DNA of 64,000 nucleotides from assembly GCA_964502005.1 (NCBI GenBank), contig CAZCUX010000003.1, positions 310,001 through 374,000 of the forward strand, given 5' to 3'. The notes below the pieces were generated by a model. That model did no database searches, was not told where the DNA came from, and saw nothing but the letters and a program-made list of their open reading frames with translations. The position numbers were made by a program, and so were the translations under genes. This stretch comes from CAJWOS01 sp964502005 (lineage in GTDB: Bacteria; Myxococcota_A; UBA796; UBA2385). Shown one piece after another: positions 50,814 through 60,184 of the stretch (position 1 is its first letter; the number at the start of each line of letters is the position of its first letter).

Positions 50814-52313
50814 ATGAACCGCAACCACGTCGTCGGCGCGCTCGCACTGTTGGTGCTGTGGGGGCTCGCGGCTGCGATTCGTTGGGCCCACGTCGACGAA
50901 GTGACCCTCGGTAGCGATGCGATTGGGCAGTTTCTCGGCGCGTGGACTGTCCTGCACGGCGGCAAACCGGTGCCTCCCAACCCCGAAGCAGGCCACAGCT
51001 TGTGGGTGGGCGGCCTCCTCCCTGTGATGCTGGCGGGGTCGCTGCGGGAGTTGTTTGTCCTGCGGTTTGCGGTTGGCGCGCTGGTCGCGCCGTTGGGTGC
51101 TTGGACGGCCGCGCAGTTCGCCGACGGATACCGGAAGTGGGTTGCGGGGGCACTCGCGGGGTTGATCCTCGCTTGGGACCCCGGCCTGACCGACACGCTC
51201 GTGGTTTCTTTCCGGGGCTATGGTGCGCCCGAGTGGATTGCGGCTGCCCTTGCGGCTGCGGCTGCGGGCGGGCGCCGGGGAGCCATCGGGAGCGCGCTAT
51301 GCTTGGTGGGTGCCACCGGCCAGCACCCGATGTCTGCGGGCGTCGTCGTGGTCACCGCGATGGGCGTGTGGTTTCACCTGCGCGAGCACCGCAGATGGTT
51401 TGCCGTTGCCTTGGTGGCCGCAGCGGTTCCCCGCGTTTTGTGGTTGGCAGACTTGGGTAATTGCGGCGCGGGTATGCTTGTTTGCTTGTCGCACGTAGCG
51501 ACCGGTAGCGCGGAGCCGGATGTGGGCGTTTTTGCGATGGTGCGCCGCGCGCTTTGGGACCGGTTCGTGGTGGACCTCGGATGGGGAGGGGCGGCGCTGT
51601 TGGGCCTTGGCGGACTCCTGGCCTGCACCGAGCGCCGCACGCGGCCGTTGGCGCTCTTTACGCTGCTCGCTATGTTCGGCGTCTTTGCGTTGGGCCTCAC
51701 GATTCAAGGGCTGCGGCCCTACCACTTCCGCGCGTGGATGCCCCTAATGGCGGTCACCGCGGGTCTCGGCTTTTCGGTGCGAGCCTGGACGCCTTTGCTG
51801 GCCGTGGGCACCGTGCTTCTGCTGCCCGTACGCTGGACCTTGCCGCCAGGACCCCAAGGTGAAGTGCAGCGCGTCGATGCCCTCGCACAATCGCTGCGGC
51901 ACAGCGAATCCCCCGTCCGTGTCGAGGCCGTGTGGTTCGGCGACCCTGTCGGTGTAGAGCCGGGTGCGTTGGTCTTGGCGGCCATGCAGGCGGGATGGTC
52001 TGTCGAGCCTGCCTCTTGGGAAGACGGCCAACCGGTCGTCGTGCTGGTAAACCTCGACGAAGCGGGCGAAGGAAGGATGTGGACAGACGCCGTCCTCTCC
52101 CGAGAGCAGGCCATGCCGGCGCGCATCGACGCACCGGCAAAAGCCTTGTGGCCGGATGTGCGGGTGCTCCGCTTTCCGACCCTGCACGCCGCGGAATGCG
52201 CCGTGTTGGACGCGCATCCCGTTGCTGTGGGGGGTTCCTTCGATTGGCTCAAGGCCATGGCTCCGGGCGCGCCCGCGCGTGGCTGGTCGGTGCCGGTTTC
52301 GTGCGCGGAGTGA
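50814..52313 (+). CDS. Multi-pass membrane protein of unknown function
   Basis: A 499-residue integral membrane protein. About nine or ten hydrophobic helices fill residues 5-345; a soluble domain of about 150 residues follows. An early extracytoplasmic loop with LGSDAIGQF and the helix-loop pattern resemble GT-C type glycosyltransferases using lipid-phosphate sugars, but I see no diagnostic motif, so this is a guess. It starts 9 bp after hscA and could be cotranscribed with isc, although no functional link is obvious. The C-terminal domain is Pro-rich with strands like VRVEAVWFGDPVG. Confidence 0.65.
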   Translation: MNRNHVVGALALLVLWGLAAAIRWAHVDEVTLGSDAIGQFLGAWTVLHGGKPVPPNPEAGHSLWVGGLLPVMLAGSLRELFVLRFAVGALVAPLGAWTAAQFADGYRKWVAGALAGLILAWDPGLTDTLVVSFRGYGAPEWIAAALAAAAAGGRRGAIGSALCLVGATGQHPMSAGVVVVTAMGVWFHLREHRRWFAVALVAAAVPRVLWLADLGNCGAGMLVCLSHVATGSAEPDVGVFAMVRRALWDRFVVDLGWGGAALLGLGGLLACTERRTRPLALFTLLAMFGVFALGLTIQGLRPYHFRAWMPLMAVTAGLGFSVRAWTPLLAVGTVLLLPVRWTLPPGPQGEVQRVDALAQSLRHSESPVRVEAVWFGDPVGVEPGALVLAAMQAGWSVEPASWEDGQPVVVLVNLDEAGEGRMWTDAVLSREQAMPARIDAPAKALWPDVRVLRFPTLHAAECAVLDAHPVAVGGSFDWLKAMAPGAPARGWSVPVSCAE

Positions 52314-52473
52314 GCGAACGCGGGACGGAGCACCTGCGCGTGGAACGTGTGGGTCGCTAACGCCAGTGTGTTTGCAGGGGGGCGACGGGGCGCGGCCATC
52401 GGGCAGTGCGGCGGCGTCGTTGCGGCAGAAAAAGAGGCATCGCGTCGAGTGTTGTTCGCGACCAAGGGCACCA

Positions 52474-52524
52474 TGAACGTGTTCATTGAACGTGTTCATT
52501 GAACGTATTCATTGAACGTGTTCA
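52474..52524. repeat. Four tandem 13-bp palindromic iterons
   Basis: Units TGAACGTGTTCA start at 52474, 52487, 52500 (TGAACGTATTCA) and 52513, a strict 13-bp period. Each unit is a dyad with GAAC and GTTC half-sites two bases apart. The array is flanked by non-repetitive sequence in a convergent gap, so it is not an ordinary promoter operator. It could be a protein-binding array (iteron, partition or nucleoid site). Confidence 0.75.
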
Positions 52525-52701
52525 CTGAAGGCGAGCCGTGTATCGAGGGCGGCGCCGTACGAGAGGCGGCTGCCGGCGCACTGCTTGGCCGAAGGGGCCT
52601 GCACGGCCAAGCGTTGGTACGGTGGGACGGCTTCCCCGCGCGCGAGAAGCCCCGTCCCGCGGTTTTTCGGGTGCGGGGGCGCGGCGGGTCTTCGAACGGC
52701 G

Positions 52702-52725
52702 ACGACCGGCCCGAAGGCCGGTCGT
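52702..52725 (-). terminator. Strong hairpin terminator after the MopE-like gene
   Basis: ACGACCGGCC and GGCCGGTCGT form a perfect 10-bp stem. In the leftward transcript the loop is UUCG closed by C-G, a very stable tetraloop. It lies 19 bp after the stop. There is no U tract. Confidence 0.75.
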
Positions 52726-52743
52726 GGGGAAAGAGGCGTTCGG

Positions 52744-54816
52744 TCAGTCTTCGCGGCGGCGTGCACCCACGGCGACCAATGCAACCAAGCCCAAGGCGAG
52801 GGAGCCGACGGGTGCGGCCACAACCGAGCAGCCGGACTTCGTCATGGTGGGGTCGGCGGGCGCGTCGACGCGGATGACGTCGCCGTCTTCGGGTGTCGCA
52901 GCGCCCGGCTCGACCGACGCAACTTCGTCGGCATTTTGCTCGGCGTTGGGATTTACGTCGGAGCCATCGCAGTCTTGGTCGATGCCGTCACCATAGGTTT
53001 CGGGGAAGCGCGGGTTGCGGCGGGCGTCGAGGTCGTCGCAGTCGTTTCCGCCAAAGGCTTCGGATGCGTATCCGTCGCCGTCTTGGTCGTAGTCGTCGTT
53101 GCCTGCGCAGTCGCTGTCTACGCCGTCGTACCAAGCGTCGGCGGCGTCGGGCCGGACGCTATCGTTGCTGTCGTCGCAGTCGAGGTCGGCGGGCCAGCCA
53201 TCGGCGTCGGCGTCGGGATGGTCGAAGCCATCGCAGTTCATGTCCACCTTGTCACCACCGTTCTCTACGGCGATGGGGTTGATGGCGCTGTCCGTGTCGT
53301 CGCAGTCGGAGCCGCCGTAGGACGAAGCATCGTAGCCGTCGCCGTCTTGGTCGAAGTCGGACTTTTCATCGCAGTTTTGGTCGATGCCATCGTACAGGAT
53401 GTCGGTGGCGCCTTCGTGAACGTCTGCGCTGGTGTCGTCACAGTCGCGACCGTAGACGAAGCCGTCGTTGTCGCCGTCACCCAGCAACCATGCCTTCGGG
53501 CCGCCGAACATGCCGGCATCGGCGTCCGTTCCATCGGGGTCGAGCGCGCCGAGCACGCCCTTGTCGAGGGCCGGCGAGGTTGCGCGCAGCGCGAAGTCGC
53601 TCAGGCGGGCGTTGACGAACATAGGGTCCATGAACGGCTGGTCGCCGCTCATTTGGACGTTGCCTTCGATGGCGGAGGCGGCGGCGGCGCTCCAGATAAG
53701 GCCGTCGTTGAAGGCGATGGTGGCGCCGGATGCTGCGGAGAGCGCGGAACCTTCGCTGCCAGCGATGATGACGCCGTCGAGCGTTGCGTTCCCCGACAAG
53801 GCGCGGAGTCCTGCACCGGCGGGGCTGCCGTTCTTGGTCCAGGTTGCGAATGCGACGGTGAGGTCGCCGCCAGTCTGGTGGACAGCGGCGCCGCCCGCGA
53901 GAGCGGTGTTGCTGGCCCAGTCGGCGTTTTCGACCTTCACGGTGCCGTTCGCCATCCACACGACGGCGCCAGCGTCCGCTTGTCCGCCGCGTGCATAGGT
54001 GCGAACGAGCGTTGCATCGCCATTCTCGACGAGGACTGCAGCGCCGGCGGGTGCGCGACCGTTGTGGAACTCGATGTCGGAAGCGTCCAGCACGCCGTTG
54101 TTGGCGAGGCGAATCGCACCGCCCGTTTGTCCTTGGGCCCCGTCAAAGCTCGAATACGTGAGGGTAGTGGTGCCGCCTTCGAGGCTCAACGCGCCTGTGC
54201 CGGCGGTAGAGCGGGTGTCTGTGATGTAGAGCGCGTCTGCGGTGAGCGTGCCGCCACGGCTCCAGATAGCGCCGGCGCGCAGGCCCGATGCCGTGAAAAT
54301 GCCGACGGTGTCGAAGGTTGCAGTGGCGCCTTCTTCGATGACGACCGGTGCATCGCCGCCATTCCAGTTTTCGATGACGACGGTGTCAGCGGTGACGGAC
54401 GCGCCTTGGGAGACAAAGATTGCCGCGTTGTGCACGGGGCCGGCTGCGCTGATGCGGGTCTCTGCAATGTGCATGGTCCCTTTGACCGCCCGCAGACCTT
54501 GTGCGCCAACGACCAGATTGCTTACGCGCAACTGGGTGTCGGGCCGCACGGACTCTGCGCCGTCGATTTCGACGTCCGAACGATTCGGGCCACCGACGAT
54601 GGTGGTGTTTCCGCCGCGGTCGACGCGGATGACCGGGTAGTGGTCATCCAGGAGAACAATCGTAAGGTCGGTCTCGGTCGGGTTGGACCGCAGGGCGTCT
54701 TCCACCGTCGTGAAGTCGCCCTGACCGCCTGCAGACACGGACACTTCCGTGCTTGCCGCCGATACCAGTGGAGTGGTCAAGAGGAAGGTGGCGATGAGTG
54801 CGCGTGCGGTCGTCAT
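52744..54816 (-). CDS. MopE-like surface protein with beta-helix and metal-binding repeats
   Basis: A 690-residue secreted protein. A signal peptide (residues about 1-21) precedes a right-handed beta-helix-like region of about 400 residues with many short Gly/Ala-rich rungs (GAAVHQTGGDLTVAFATW, GAGLRALSGNATLDGV). Residues about 450-620 hold repeated DGIDQNCDE, DSDCAG and DCDDTDSAINP units of the MopE/Cys-Asp metal-binding type that usually bind calcium or copper. The tail GCSVVAAPVGSLALGLVALVAVGARRRED is a MYXO-CTERM sorting signal with the invariant Gly-Cys. GGAGAA lies before the ATG at 54816. It is divergent from the kinase gene, 125 bp away. Confidence 0.88.
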   Translation of the reverse strand: MTTARALIATFLLTTPLVSAASTEVSVSAGGQGDFTTVEDALRSNPTETDLTIVLLDDHYPVIRVDRGGNTTIVGGPNRSDVEIDGAESVRPDTQLRVSNLVVGAQGLRAVKGTMHIAETRISAAGPVHNAAIFVSQGASVTADTVVIENWNGGDAPVVIEEGATATFDTVGIFTASGLRAGAIWSRGGTLTADALYITDTRSTAGTGALSLEGGTTTLTYSSFDGAQGQTGGAIRLANNGVLDASDIEFHNGRAPAGAAVLVENGDATLVRTYARGGQADAGAVVWMANGTVKVENADWASNTALAGGAAVHQTGGDLTVAFATWTKNGSPAGAGLRALSGNATLDGVIIAGSEGSALSAASGATIAFNDGLIWSAAAASAIEGNVQMSGDQPFMDPMFVNARLSDFALRATSPALDKGVLGALDPDGTDADAGMFGGPKAWLLGDGDNDGFVYGRDCDDTSADVHEGATDILYDGIDQNCDEKSDFDQDGDGYDASSYGGSDCDDTDSAINPIAVENGGDKVDMNCDGFDHPDADADGWPADLDCDDSNDSVRPDAADAWYDGVDSDCAGNDDYDQDGDGYASEAFGGNDCDDLDARRNPRFPETYGDGIDQDCDGSDVNPNAEQNADEVASVEPGAATPEDGDVIRVDAPADPTMTKSGCSVVAAPVGSLALGLVALVAVGARRRED

Positions 54817-54941
54817 GGTTGTTCTCCAGGCGGGGGCTCTTGTCAGGGACGGGGGCAAGGGCCGCGGGTTCTTTCAGGAGAATCGGACAAACGTTCACAA
54901 GACATGAGTCCTCAAGATCACGGAATGGATATGATGGGGGT

Positions 54942-57900
54942 GTGAACGCATCCGAATCCATTCCTGAACAAATCGGCCCCTACCGTGTCGTGCGGCCAGT
55001 CGCGCGCGGTGGGATGGCTGCTGTCTATGAAGTCATCGAGCCGGACACCGGGCGTCATGTCGCGCTGAAGCTGCTCGAACGCGGCTTTCGCGGTCACCAC
55101 CGGTTTGGGCGGGAATACCGCGCATTGACTCGGCTCGATCACCCCAACATCGTGCGGGTGTATCGGTTCGGTGTGTCGGACGATGGCGTACCATTTCTCA
55201 CAATGGAGCTACTGGACGGTGTTCCCGCACAGGTGCACGCCAAGCGCGCGGGGAGACCCGGCACCGCCGTGCGCGTGCGCGAGGCCGTGCGCATTGTGGG
55301 CGAAGTGGCCCGCGCGCTCGCGTATTTGCATGGGCGGGGTGTCGTTCACCGCGACCTCAAGTCCTCCAATGTGCTCGTTTTGCGCGATGGGCGCGTGAAG
55401 GTGCTCGATTTCGGCACCGCGCGCTTGTCCGACTCGGCGGAGTCCATCACCCGGCACGGGGAGTTTGTGGGGACCTATGCGTATGCTGCGCCGGAACAAT
55501 TCAACGGGGGGGACGTCGACGCGCGCACCGATCTTTATTCGTTGGGCGTATTGTTTTACCGACTCCTGACCGGCCAGCGTCCTTTTGATAGCGATTCGCC
55601 CGAAGAGCTGCGCCGTATGCACACTTTGGAGCAGGCGCGCCATCCGTGTGAGGTGGTTCCCGGCATTCCCACAGAGGTGGGGGATGTCGTCATGCAGCTC
55701 TTGCGCAAAGTGCCCGATGAGCGTCCGGATTCGGCTGGTCGCGTTATGGAGGCGCTGGTGCGGTTTTCGGGAGGTGCGCCAGGTCGCGCCGAGCTTCCCG
55801 AGCCGGACCTCGTGGGCCAGTCCGAGACGGTAGCAGAGCTTCGGCAGTTGATTGGCGACCCCATCGCGGCGGCGGGCACGGCGTCGTTGGTCTTGGGACC
55901 GCCAGGAAGTGGCGCCGCGCGGGTCATGCGCCAAGTGCTCACCGATGCCCGCGCCCTCGGCTGGACGGTCCTCGAAGACTCCCTCGGCAGCGAACCGGGC
56001 CTGCGCAGCCTCGCTGGTTTGGTGCGGGGCGTGTTTCGGTGGACAGGCGTGCGCGCCGACCCTGAGCTTGCTCTTGTGTTGTCGGCGGTGAATCGGCCAG
56101 CGGGCGGCACGCCTTCGGAGTCGCCCGACCGCTTGGTGCGCGTGCTTCGGCGTGCATTTGCGTCGCGCGTGGGGCCCACGCTGTTGGTCCTCAAGAACCT
56201 CGAAGAAGCGTCGGACTTCGCGCTTTCGGTGCTGCATTCGTTGCTGACAACCGAAGTCCAGATGGCGGTCGTCGCGGCTGCCAACAACGACCTCCCTGGG
56301 CTCCGCCAACGGTTGCTGGGCGCCTGTCCCGGCCTCCGGTGTATGCCCCTGCACCCCCTCGACCGACGGGGCGTGAGTCGCTTGGTCGGCGCCGTGCTGG
56401 GCGTGCGATCGCCCCCTCCGCGAATGGTGGAACGCATTCACCGGGCCACGGGTGGGCGTCCGGGCTTCGTCGTCGAGGTTGTTCACGCGATGGTGGCGGA
56501 GGGCCTCGCGGCCACGCCTTCGGTAGACCTGCGGGCGGTCGATGTTTCGGGCGGACAAGTGCCGCTACCCGAGCAGGTAAAGGACATCGTTCGGCACCAC
56601 TACCGGGAGTTTTCGACGCCCGCGCAGTGGGTGTTGCAGGCGTTGGCCCTGGCAAACATGCCGGTTTCTTCTTCGGCGCTCGAAGCAGCCTCGGGGACGT
56701 CAGGTGCCGAGATGTTCCAGGTGTTGCGGAGTTTGGAGGAACATCATTTTGTGACCCCCGTAGCGGAAGGCGCTGCTTGGGAGCTTGCGTGCGGCCTCTA
56801 TGGTTCCGTCATCCTCGACCTCATTCGAAGCACGCGGGAAGAAGTCCTCCGCCGCCGCTTGACCGCAGCATTGGTCGGCGCTCCGCCGTCGCCTGGCTTG
56901 GTGCGCTTGTTGCTCGATGCGCGCAGCCTCCCCGAAGCGAGCCGCGTGGCGGTGCAGTGGGGGGAGCAGCTCTTGGCCGATGGTCGCCCGGACGAAGTTG
57001 CGCCGGTGCTCGGCCGTGTGGTGCAAAGTTGGGAGAAGTCGGTCTCGCGGCGTGGCTGTCCCGGCCCCGTATTGTTGTTGCATGCGCGCGCGCTGGTGGC
57101 GCTCGACCCTGGCGGGGCACGGGCGGCATCGAGCGTACAAGCGCTGCGAAGGCGTGCAGACGTTTCGCCGGCGGCCGTGTCCTTGTTGTTGGCGCGCCAC
57201 CTACGATGGCGTCCTGAAGGCGAGTCGGGGGACGAGCACCTCGCGAATGCGGAGCGTGTCGCGCTAGAGTCCGATGAGCCCAGCATTTGGGTGGAGGCCG
57301 CCTTGGCGCGCCATGCGGATGCGCGCGAAGCGGGGCGTTTTGACGAAGCATTCGGCGTGTTGGAGCAACTGCGTCAGCGCACCCGGCGCGCGCCCGACCT
57401 CGACATCTCGGCTGCAATCGCCACCGCCATGTCCGCGACGGAGCTCGCGGCAGGACGTGCGGCGCAGGCGGCGGCAGTGGTGGCGCCGTTCATCGACAAT
57501 CCCCGCTTGTCATTGCATACGCGGGGGTGCGCGGCGGCGGCAATGGGCGCGGCGCTCAATGCGCAAGGCCGTTGGTCGGAGGCTCTGGACCAAGTGATGG
57601 GGCCCATTTTGAGCGAGGTTCGCCTGGAGGGCTGCCCATTGGCCCATGGCGCCCTCTTGCTCGAGTGTGCAGAGAGCCGTATGGCGCTCTACCAGCTTGG
57701 CGAGGCCCGCGACCTCATCGAAGAAATGCGTGCAGCAGGCCTTCGCGGCTTGCCGCCCCAGCGGCTTCGGCGGTCCTTGCTCGAAGGTCGCCTGATGCTC
57801 TCTTCGGACTCGACGTCCGGTGCGGCCGGGCACCTCCGCAGCGCCTACGGTGCCGCCCAAAGGTTTGGCCTTTTGCTCCATGCGGTGCGGTTGGGGGCAT

Positions 57901-58322
57901 GGCTGGGGCGCGCGCTGATGGAAGAAGGGCGATTCGACGAAGGGCTGTCCGTGTTGGACGAGGTCCGCAACCAAGCGGAGAGCGTCGACTCATCGGACGC
58001 GGCGATGGAAGCGGCGCTTTGCCGGGTCGAAGCGATTGTTTGCTCGCGAGATGCGCCGCAAGGCGTGCGAAGCGGCGCCCTGGCGGAAGCAGAGGGGATT
58101 GCGCGGTTGCGCGCGCCGGTCCCGCGGGTTCGCGCGCGGGTTGCGCTCGTGCACTCGGGAGCATTGGACGGTGCTGCACTCGAAGCGGCCATTTCTTCCG
58201 CCAATGATGCATTGGATGCGCTGGAGCAACACCTGAGCGCGGAGGCGACGGCCGCACTTCGCATTCACCCGTGGCGCGTTCAGGTGGAGCGCGTATCCCG
58301 TGGTGATTCGCTGCGATATTGA
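54942..58322 (+). CDS. Ser/Thr protein kinase fused to degenerate AAA-like ATPase and TPR-like region
   Basis: A 1126-residue cytoplasmic kinase of the PknB/Hanks family. All kinase motifs are intact: Gly-rich loop VARGGMAAVYEV, VALK (Lys43), HRDLKSSN (Asp138), DFG (157-159), YAAPEQF and DLYSLGVLFYRLLTG. From about residue 285 a STAND/AAA-like domain follows, but Walker A reads LGPPGSGAARV, lacking the GKT/S end, so ATP binding there is doubtful. The C-terminal 500 residues are Ala/Leu-rich helical repeats like TPR or MalT-type sensors. This is the WolK-like myxobacterial architecture. GTG 54942 after GGGGG is the likely start; the longer frame from 54798 is unlikely. There is no membrane helix. 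Confidence 0.88.
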   Translation: MNASESIPEQIGPYRVVRPVARGGMAAVYEVIEPDTGRHVALKLLERGFRGHHRFGREYRALTRLDHPNIVRVYRFGVSDDGVPFLTMELLDGVPAQVHAKRAGRPGTAVRVREAVRIVGEVARALAYLHGRGVVHRDLKSSNVLVLRDGRVKVLDFGTARLSDSAESITRHGEFVGTYAYAAPEQFNGGDVDARTDLYSLGVLFYRLLTGQRPFDSDSPEELRRMHTLEQARHPCEVVPGIPTEVGDVVMQLLRKVPDERPDSAGRVMEALVRFSGGAPGRAELPEPDLVGQSETVAELRQLIGDPIAAAGTASLVLGPPGSGAARVMRQVLTDARALGWTVLEDSLGSEPGLRSLAGLVRGVFRWTGVRADPELALVLSAVNRPAGGTPSESPDRLVRVLRRAFASRVGPTLLVLKNLEEASDFALSVLHSLLTTEVQMAVVAAANNDLPGLRQRLLGACPGLRCMPLHPLDRRGVSRLVGAVLGVRSPPPRMVERIHRATGGRPGFVVEVVHAMVAEGLAATPSVDLRAVDVSGGQVPLPEQVKDIVRHHYREFSTPAQWVLQALALANMPVSSSALEAASGTSGAEMFQVLRSLEEHHFVTPVAEGAAWELACGLYGSVILDLIRSTREEVLRRRLTAALVGAPPSPGLVRLLLDARSLPEASRVAVQWGEQLLADGRPDEVAPVLGRVVQSWEKSVSRRGCPGPVLLLHARALVALDPGGARAASSVQALRRRADVSPAAVSLLLARHLRWRPEGESGDEHLANAERVALESDEPSIWVEAALARHADAREAGRFDEAFGVLEQLRQRTRRAPDLDISAAIATAMSATELAAGRAAQAAAVVAPFIDNPRLSLHTRGCAAAAMGAALNAQGRWSEALDQVMGPILSEVRLEGCPLAHGALLLECAESRMALYQLGEARDLIEEMRAAGLRGLPPQRLRRSLLEGRLMLSSDSTSGAAGHLRSAYGAAQRFGLLLHAVRLGAWLGRALMEEGRFDEGLSVLDEVRNQAESVDSSDAAMEAALCRVEAIVCSRDAPQGVRSGALAEAEGIARLRAPVPRVRARVALVHSGALDGAALEAAISSANDALDALEQHLSAEATAALRIHPWRVQVERVSRGDSLRY

Positions 58323-59215
58323 TCCTTACGGCGTGTTGCTTCGGCGCTGCGTGTGCGTCGGGAGAGGGGCGTCACCCGATAGGGAATAAGTCGTGTTTTC
58401 GTAGCGAATAATTCGTCTTTGATTCGCTGGTTTGTCGCACCCTACGCGTGGCGTGGGCAACCAACCTGGGGGGGGTAGATTGGGGTGAACGCGGCTCCCT
58501 TGCGGGTCAAAGTGCCATGGATACGGTGTACTGATGGAATGTTGGGGCGTTTGAAACCCACAATCCAAAGGATTGCTGAACGGGGAATCTGGCATCCGAA
58601 AGCTTGAAACTTGCTCTTGCACGTCCAATGCGCCCGTAGGTTGGGCCGTGGGTCGGTTGACAGGTACTTTCGGTTGACGTAGAAACCGATAGTGGCGTTT
58701 GGAAATAACGTCCAAAAGCCGTGTTTCTCGACGCAAGGTCTCCTTTGTGAGCCTTCGTTAGAAATCCGGAAGTCGCATTTTTTGTCGAAGCGCAATGGAT
58801 TGTTGATGCGCCTTGGTTCGTTCGGAGCGGTGGTTGGTGAGTAGGGAGGCTTCGGTTTCCTATCGGGGCGCGGAGCGGTCTCGGGTTGGACTCCCGCTTT
58901 TTCGGGGGCGCGCGTCCAATTGGGTTGGTTGTTTCCTTGGCCGCCGCTACTGCCCATCATCGGTGCGAATGACCAAAGGTGGATGTTTGAATTTGGGACC
59001 GGGAATTCTCTCTCGGGTTTTGCTTGTGAAATCTGGTTGAAAGCCGATCGCGCATGTGGACTCGGTGGCGGTTTGCATCTTCGTAAACTTTTCGTGGAAC
59101 ACGGATTGCCGTCATTTTTGTCGCTTTGCTGTAATAATGCTGATTATCAATGTTCTGACTGACTATCTTTCGTTTCCGACGCTTCCATCATCTGCCTCCC
59201 CAGGGGAACCATCCA
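58323..59215. other. 893-bp gap without a supported gene
   Basis: The longest gene-free stretch. It looks distinctly less GC-rich than the window and lacks any frame with the local codon pattern. The best frame, leftward 58442-58960, has Pro/Arg-rich, irregular composition and no ribosome site. The region has short hairpins but nothing I recognise as an RNA family. The right end carries the promoter of the gene at 59216. It may hold remnants of transferred DNA or a non-coding RNA. Confidence 0.45.
59106..59135 (+). promoter_or_regulatory. Putative sigma70 promoter upstream of the duplicated-HTH gene
   Basis: TTGCCG (59106-59111), 18-bp spacer, TGTAAT (59130-59135), with a TG one base before the -10 (extended type). 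It lies about 80 bp before the ATG in an AT-richer patch. Confidence 0.35.
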
Positions 59216-60184
59216 ATGTCGTCAAGCCGTCGCAAGCCCCATCCAGAGCTCGAAGCCATTCAGCATTTGTTGGGCAAACTACCAGACCACGAAATCGCCA
59301 AAATGGCCGGCACCAGCGTCGCTATCGTGGGCCGGTTCCGTCGTTCCTTGAAGGTTGATGCCTACACGGGATACAAGTTCGGTGCGGAACGCGACGCGGA
59401 TGCAACGTCGGATGGGTCAGATTCCGATGAAGTGTCTGAAATTGTCGCATTCCAATCTTCTGATGAATCGGGTACGTTACATTGTGCAACGGACGCGGAC
59501 TCCTTCGAGTCGGTTTCCGAGTTGGAAGAAGGCGAACGTTCGCTCGAATCAAATTCGGCGGATGCGAAAGTTGTTTCGGGAAGCGTTTCCAACGCTCCCA
59601 TCGTTGAACAGGTGAGCGAAGCAGCAGTCAGCGTGGTTGCTGACACCGTTGCATCGCCCACCGAATCCGCGCGTACGCATTCCCCGGGTGGGGGAAGCGT
59701 CCCCAAAATGGAGAAAAAGGTGGCATCCAAAAAGAAGCGCCAGCCCTCGCGTCGTCGTTCTAAGCTTGACGATTTCTTCGACCAGTTGGGCAAGTTGCCG
59801 GACGCCGAAATTGCCGAAAAGGCCGGCGTTACTCCCGAGAACGTTCGTGCGTACCGCGCCCGTCACGGAATTTCTGCGGACTATCGGCGCGCTCGTCGTG
59901 CACGTCCGGGATACCGCGCAGCCGCTCCGGCCGCGGCCCCTGCTGCAGCCCCCGCCCGCGCCGCTGCGCCGGCTTCGGTGGTGGTGGATGTCCCCGCTGC
60001 GCCGACCGCCGCTTCGGTGAGTGGCGAGGCCTATGCCTTCACCATCACGGGCTCGGATGAAACCTGGGTCATCGTGGCGGAGAGCATCATTCAAGCTGCT
60101 GCCAAGGCCGATCGGGCCGTGGCTGTGTTGTCGCCCGGCGGCACCATCGGCAGCATCTCGCACGTCGGCCGCGCCGTCCTGTAA
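59216..60184 (+). CDS. Protein with two copies of a helix-turn-helix-like motif
   Basis: A 322-residue protein of unknown family. A helix-turn-helix-like unit occurs twice: LLGKLPDHEIAKMAGTSVAIV (residues about 18-38) and QLGKLPDAEIAEKAGVTPENV (about 190-210), the second after a KKKRQPSRRRSK basic stretch. Between them lies a 120-residue acidic, Ser-rich, probably unstructured linker, and the C-terminus is an Ala/Pro-rich segment plus a small beta domain (AYAFTITGSDETWVIVAES). The LPDxEIA pattern is seen in other myxobacterial DNA-binding-like proteins. Two reading heads with a flexible acidic linker suggest a nucleoid or regulatory DNA-binding protein; that is inference. AGGGGA precedes the ATG; a classic terminator follows. 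Confidence 0.75.
   Translation: MSSSRRKPHPELEAIQHLLGKLPDHEIAKMAGTSVAIVGRFRRSLKVDAYTGYKFGAERDADATSDGSDSDEVSEIVAFQSSDESGTLHCATDADSFESVSELEEGERSLESNSADAKVVSGSVSNAPIVEQVSEAAVSVVADTVASPTESARTHSPGGGSVPKMEKKVASKKKRQPSRRRSKLDDFFDQLGKLPDAEIAEKAGVTPENVRAYRARHGISADYRRARRARPGYRAAAPAAAPAAAPARAAAPASVVVDVPAAPTAASVSGEAYAFTITGSDETWVIVAESIIQAAAKADRAVAVLSPGGTIGSISHVGRAVL

Larger units (their letters stand above)
52314..52743. other. 430-bp space between convergent genes, containing tandem iterons and a terminator
   Basis: No protein-coding gene is well supported here. It contains the four-unit iteron array at 52474-52524 and the terminator at 52702-52725, listed separately. A rightward reading frame starting from a TTG inside the array (near 52512) runs antisense into the MopE-like gene and lacks a proper ribosome site, so I do not call it. 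Confidence 0.55.

Noticed and set aside
52474..52524. Iteron array considered as CRISPR
   Set aside because: 13-bp units abut almost directly, with no spacers and no cas genes nearby.
52585..54945. Long rightward open frame (786 codons) opposite the MopE-like gene
   Set aside because: It is the antisense shadow of Asp-rich repeats (GAC/GTC on the two strands), low complexity, and no ribosome site; the leftward gene has signal peptide, repeats and anchor.
58442..58960. 172-codon leftward frame in the 0.9-kb gap
   Set aside because: Irregular Pro/Arg-rich composition, no ribosome site, no recognisable motif; kept only as part of the gap description.
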